A stretch of DNA of 64,000 bases from Bacillus massiliglaciei (GTDB lineage Bacteria > Bacillota > Bacilli > Bacillales > DSM-1321). The notes under the pieces were generated by a model that made no database searches, was not told where the DNA came from, and saw only the letters and a list, made by a program, of their open reading frames with translations. Numbering within the stretch: position 1 is the first letter of the stretch; each line of letters begins with the position of its first letter. The translations under genes and the position numbers were made by a program. This document shows positions 60,692 to 64,000 of the stretch, one piece after another. The stretch is from contig NZ_LT622359.1 of assembly GCF_900098925.1 (NCBI RefSeq), positions 217,414-281,413 of the forward strand, read 5' to 3'.

Positions 60692-61666
60692 TTACTTTTT
60701 CTTATGAAGAAGTTCGTAAAGGGAATAAGGGTAATCCGTGAACATCCCGGTTACTCCCATATCCATCAGTGTCTTCATATCTTCTGGAAGGTCAACTGTG
60801 TAAGGGTGGACAGCTAAATGGTGGCTGTGGGCACCTGACACGAAGCTTTTATCTAAGACAATCTTTCCGCCAACCTTATAGCCGGGCCCAACGCCGACAG
60901 CATAAGAACGGATAGCTTCCCATTCCTTGGCTGTTACTTTATCAGGAGCAGAGGTCAATCCGCTTTTTTCGTAAATCTTCCCGTTAGCGTCCTGCCCATA
61001 AGAAAGGAGCTGAACGAGCGGCAGGGAAGGGTTTAAGTTTTTGACGATTAAAAGGCTTTCCTTACTGAATGACTGAATAAGAACTTTATGAGAGCCAGGT
61101 GTATTTCTGGATATCTTATATTTTTTTAGCAATCTTACAAGTTCCTGTTCCATTCCAGGATAGACATCGGGAGATTTGGTTTCGATATAATAGTTGGCAC
61201 TTCTCCCATATCGGGTAAAAATTTCTTCCAGAGTCGGTACCTTTTGACCGGCGTAAGCTTTTTGGGCTTTCTCCGGATATTTTTCATTAAACCAGCTTCC
61301 TGCGTCCAGCTGTTTAATTTGGGCCAGGGTATGATCGCTTACTTTACCGGTTCCGTTTGTTGTACGGTCAAGTGTGGTATCATGCATGGCAATTAATTTT
61401 CCGTCCTTGGTCATCTGCAGATCAATTTCTAGATAGTCGCCTTTATTTTTTTTGACTAAGTCATAAGAAGCCATTGTATGCTCTGGGGCGAGCCCGCTGA
61501 CACCGCGGTGGGCAACGATAAGAAAATCATCGTCCAGCTGCTGCTTATGAGCATGATACGCAGGCACCTTGCGTGCATTTGCCTCAGCACCAGAGGATGT
61601 CGTTATTCCATTTACACCAAGCAGAACAATCAGTCCTGCTATGGTCTTCTTTTTCCAGCCTTTCAT
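60692..61666 (-). CDS. glpQ: Secreted glycerophosphodiester phosphodiesterase
   Basis: A 324-residue enzyme that hydrolyses glycerophosphodiesters, with possible action on teichoic acid. A signal peptide (about 1-29, ending SGAEANA) is followed by catalytic motifs IVAHRGVSGLAPEHT, EIDLQMTKDGKLIAMHDTTLDRTTNG, and the C-terminal GVTGMFTDYP. Both catalytic His are present. It lies in a region with phosphate-type context elsewhere in Bacillus, but no clear PhoP box was seen here. Confidence 0.92.
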   Translation of the reverse strand: MKGWKKKTIAGLIVLLGVNGITTSSGAEANARKVPAYHAHKQQLDDDFLIVAHRGVSGLAPEHTMASYDLVKKNKGDYLEIDLQMTKDGKLIAMHDTTLDRTTNGTGKVSDHTLAQIKQLDAGSWFNEKYPEKAQKAYAGQKVPTLEEIFTRYGRSANYYIETKSPDVYPGMEQELVRLLKKYKISRNTPGSHKVLIQSFSKESLLIVKNLNPSLPLVQLLSYGQDANGKIYEKSGLTSAPDKVTAKEWEAIRSYAVGVGPGYKVGGKIVLDKSFVSGAHSHHLAVHPYTVDLPEDMKTLMDMGVTGMFTDYPYSLYELLHKKK

Positions 61667-61756
61667 TCAGTCGGCCTCCCTAAGGTTATTTAAGGTATCT
61701 GCAGATCCTATGGGGCTATTATAAGGGCAAGGAAGGAAGTTAGGTTGCAAATATTC

Positions 61757-61776
61757 TATTTTTATCGGAATATTCA
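61757..61776. repeat. 20-base motif shared with the nasA upstream region
   Basis: An exact copy of 3207-3226, in the same orientation and about 90 bases upstream of the glpQ start. The rest of the gap 61667-62045 holds AT-rich sequence and a terminator; no gene is evident. Confidence 0.5.
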
Positions 61777-61984
61777 TATTATTTTACATGCGGTTAAAAA
61801 CCTTCATGATTAATTAACCGGAATAAGGACTTACTGGGTATGGACAAGGCTAAGGCACTATAAACCTAAACATGTATAAGAAAGAAAAAAATCGCCGTCT
61901 TTTGCGTGGAACGGCAGGAGAGATGATTGGAAGGTCCAGCTGTTTTGGAAGGCGTCCCTGAAATAGAAATCCCTGCAGCCTAGC

Positions 61985-62021
61985 AAAAAATCGAATTTCT
62001 CGATGAGAAATTCGATTTTTT
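61985..62021. terminator. Terminator after yhgE-like gene
   Basis: AAAAAATCGAATTTCTC (61985-62001) pairs with GAGAAATTCGATTTTTT (62005-62021), a perfect 17-bp stem with a 3-base loop and T-runs on both strands. Confidence 0.9.
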
Positions 62022-62045
62022 GTTTTGGCTTTTTGGAAAAGCGAT

Positions 62046-64000
62046 CTAGGCTGCTTTTTTTTCAGGAACTTTAGCATGCTGTATATGGCTTGCAATCCAG
62101 CCAATCACGAGCGAGGCAATCAAATAAATAATAAGGATGCCGATTTGTGTAAGAAGGCTATGCCATCCTCCAAGTGAAATGACTTCCTGCAGTTCTCTCA
62201 GAGAATGTGTCATCGGCAGATATTGACCGATATGAGTTAAAACGGAAATACCCAATTCTCCTGGGAAGGTTCCGCCGGCACTTGCTAATTGGAGCACTAA
62301 CAGAGTCACTGCCGCAAATTTCCCGACAAGTCCGAATACCGTTACCAGCATGAGAATAAGAGTCATAAAGGTAAAAGAGACGATGATGCTTGACAGGATA
62401 AAGACAGGAACACTTGCCACCTCTAAATGGAATCCTAAAAGTACGACAGCATCTACTAACAATGCCTGTACAAACCCGATCAAATAAACTAATCCTAATT
62501 TGTTTATAAAATGGACTGTTCCCGAAACCTGCATATTTTGTCTGCGTCCAAGCGGCAAAATGTTAGAGGCCATGATTCCACCTACGTAAAAAGCAAGAGA
62601 CAGGAAGTAGGGAGCTATTCCGGTTCCGTAGTTCGGAACATCTGAAAGCTGTGAATCGACCAGCTGAACAGGTTCCGAGAACATAGATGTGGTTGCGTCT
62701 GAATAGTGCAGACTTGTTTCTTTGGCTGCATCATTCAGTTTTACTGCCAGTTCATTGGATCCTGAGGCTAGAGAAGCCAGACCGTTTGTCAGGTCATTTG
62801 CCCCGTCTTCAAGTTTTGTTCCGCCATCTGCAAGGGACGTGAGGCCGCCATCTAGAGAGGAAAAGCCATTCTGCCACTGGCTGAACCCGGCTGAGAACTG
62901 ACTGGCGCCTTTATTAAGCTGGTCAGCCCCTGCTGTCGCTTCTTGCAATTTAGTGCCGAAAGTCTGCATTCCAGCCTGTAATTTTTCTTGGCCTGCCGCC
63001 AGTTTTTCAGCCCCTTCGCCTAATTCCCTTTCACCTGTCTGGAGTGAGGATTCTGCCTGTGAAAGGCCGTTTGATAAGGCGAGGATTTGTTGGAATCCTT
63101 GATCGTCTTTTATATCAGGATGGTCGTTCATATATTGTTCTAATTGTTTTTGCAGCTGATCAGCTGTATCGGCTGCCTGTTCTTGGCCTTTTATTAACTT
63201 TTTATTTCCTTCTGACCAAGTTTTCATATTTTGGCTGAAATCACTCATTCCGCTTTCAAGCGACTGCTCTCCTTCATTCAGCTTTTCCAATCCTGTATGG
63301 AGATTGTGGACACCTGTTGTCAGAGCGGATGCCCCATCTGCGAGCTTGTCTTCACCATCAGCAAGTTTGGAGCTTCCGCCTTTCAGCTCTTGGATGCCTT
63401 CATTTAAGCTATGAATGCCGTCGGTCAGTTCTTTGCTGCCGTCTTTGGCATCAACGGAGCCCTGATGGATCTCTTTAGCTCCAGTTCCGGCATCTGCCAG
63501 ACCATCGGATACTTCACCGAATTTATCCAGAACGCTTTCTGAATAAGACTTTGTAATATTGTCATTGATTTTTTGAGACATTTTTTCAACAGCAGTAGAG
63601 CTGATTTGGGCTGCTACAAAGTTTTTGCCGGGATTGACCTCATATAAGAGCTTGGCCGGATGAGGTTCCTTATCCATTAAGGTCGTCACATCTTTTGAAA
63701 AATTCTTCGGCACTGTTATGACCATATAATAATCGCCCTTTTCCAGACCTTTCTCAGCTGTGCTTGCTGATACAAAATGGAAATCGAGTTCTTTCGTTTT
63801 CTTCAATTCTGTTACAAAGTCATCGCCTGCGGTAAGGGGAGTTCCATCCATTTCGGCGCCCTGATCTAGATTGACGATGGCAACAGGAAGCTTATCCAGC
63901 TGTCCGTAGGGATTCCAGTAGCCGGCAAGGAAAAATCCCGAATAGATTAATGGCACGAGTAAAAGAAAGATTAAAGCAATTCTCCCATGTGAGTGATGCC
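62046..64000 (-). CDS. yhgE: YhgE/Pip-type membrane protein (5' end beyond window)
   Basis: The frame is open to the window edge: upstream of the apparent start at 63956 it continues as ALIFLLLVPLIYSGF, part of the first helix, so the true N-terminus lies outside. After helix 1 a long external domain contains YNPYGxLDKLPVAIVN-like sequence and a set of Gly-containing helical repeats (LNEGIQELKGG, LADGEDKLADGASAL, LTNGLASLASGSNEL). The C-terminal quarter has about five ABC2-type helices. Members are linked to type VII secretion or phage infection; role here is unknown. Confidence 0.88.
   Translation of the reverse strand, partial: HHSHGRIALIFLLLVPLIYSGFFLAGYWNPYGQLDKLPVAIVNLDQGAEMDGTPLTAGDDFVTELKKTKELDFHFVSASTAEKGLEKGDYYMVITVPKNFSKDVTTLMDKEPHPAKLLYEVNPGKNFVAAQISSTAVEKMSQKINDNITKSYSESVLDKFGEVSDGLADAGTGAKEIHQGSVDAKDGSKELTDGIHSLNEGIQELKGGSSKLADGEDKLADGASALTTGVHNLHTGLEKLNEGEQSLESGMSDFSQNMKTWSEGNKKLIKGQEQAADTADQLQKQLEQYMNDHPDIKDDQGFQQILALSNGLSQAESSLQTGERELGEGAEKLAAGQEKLQAGMQTFGTKLQEATAGADQLNKGASQFSAGFSQWQNGFSSLDGGLTSLADGGTKLEDGANDLTNGLASLASGSNELAVKLNDAAKETSLHYSDATTSMFSEPVQLVDSQLSDVPNYGTGIAPYFLSLAFYVGGIMASNILPLGRRQNMQVSGTVHFINKLGLVYLIGFVQALLVDAVVLLGFHLEVASVPVFILSSIIVSFTFMTLILMLVTVFGLVGKFAAVTLLVLQLASAGGTFPGELGISVLTHIGQYLPMTHSLRELQEVISLGGWHSLLTQIGILIIYLIASLVIGWIASHIQHAKVPEKKAA

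Noticed and set aside
61850..62104. 84-codon minus-strand ORF
   Set aside because: It contains the 17-bp terminator stem and overlaps the end of the yhgE-like gene in another frame.

Overview
The window looks like a chromosomal segment of a Bacillaceae species (Bacillus sensu lato). The evidence is strong AAGGAGG-type ribosome-binding sites, frequent TTG/GTG starts, and gene sets arranged as in Bacillus subtilis: nasA/nasBC/nasDE, ytbE-ytbD-ytcD, yfiY-yfiZ-yfhA and an RsbR-type protein. TnrA-, Fur- and CcpA-like sites and U-tailed hairpin terminators fit too. It is not B. subtilis itself: there is a GlnRS gene, and the neighbourhood is heavily reworked by mobile DNA. No rRNA, tRNA, CRISPR array or prophage was seen.

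Layout. 1-1889: a group IIC intron. 1907-10566: assimilatory nitrate/nitrite system, with nasA divergent from nasBC, then nasDE. Three TnrA-like boxes sit at a constant distance from -10 elements. 10620-13261: aldo-keto reductase, MFS exporter and HxlR regulator with a palindromic operator. 13375-18518: Fur-box-controlled siderophore uptake operon (lipoprotein, two permeases, ATPase, esterase) followed by an IsdG/HmoA-type heme oxygenase. 18641-25111: a membrane-protein gene (DUF6688-like) split into two distant fragments by an AT-rich island of about 5 kb. The island carries a small secreted aromatic-rich protein, three membrane proteins, an ABC ATPase and a membrane-anchored repeat protein, flanked by plasmid-type debris. 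This is the best candidate for an undescribed secreted peptide/immunity system. 25205-30596: an IS200-type element, then a large-subunit catalase gene cut in two by an IS21-family element with a perfect 6-bp target duplication.

30645-38331: peptidase T, a two-component system, a second near-identical group IIC intron placed just after the kinase terminator, and a cytoplasmic alpha-amylase. 38332-39748: mostly non-coding, with one small gene and a possible IS605-type end. 39749-46938: PTS IIC-like permease, RlmI-like methyltransferase, a split ThrE-type exporter, an acetate-type symporter with its DUF485 partner, a HesB-like protein and a short-chain dehydrogenase. 47025-48313: an IS3-family element lying inside a transcription terminator. 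48373-53838: a MacAB-like efflux operon, its two-component system and a small membrane protein. The efflux operon and the small gene carry the same response-regulator-type direct repeat in front of matching -10 elements.

54139-64000: NupC-type nucleoside transporter, an IS1182-type fragment, MsrA-MsrB fusion, RsbR paralog, nested inverted repeats, a 154-bp tandem repeat array that abuts the glnS stop codon, glnS, glpQ, and a YhgE/Pip protein that runs off the right edge.

How the genes work together: the nas genes import nitrate and reduce it through nitrite to ammonium under nitrogen limitation. The yfi-like operon imports ferric siderophore and the esterase/heme oxygenase release iron. The efflux/two-component block forms a self-contained stress-response circuit. 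Insertions have disabled at least two genes (catalase and the DUF6688-like gene). Family names are recalled from general knowledge and were not searched.
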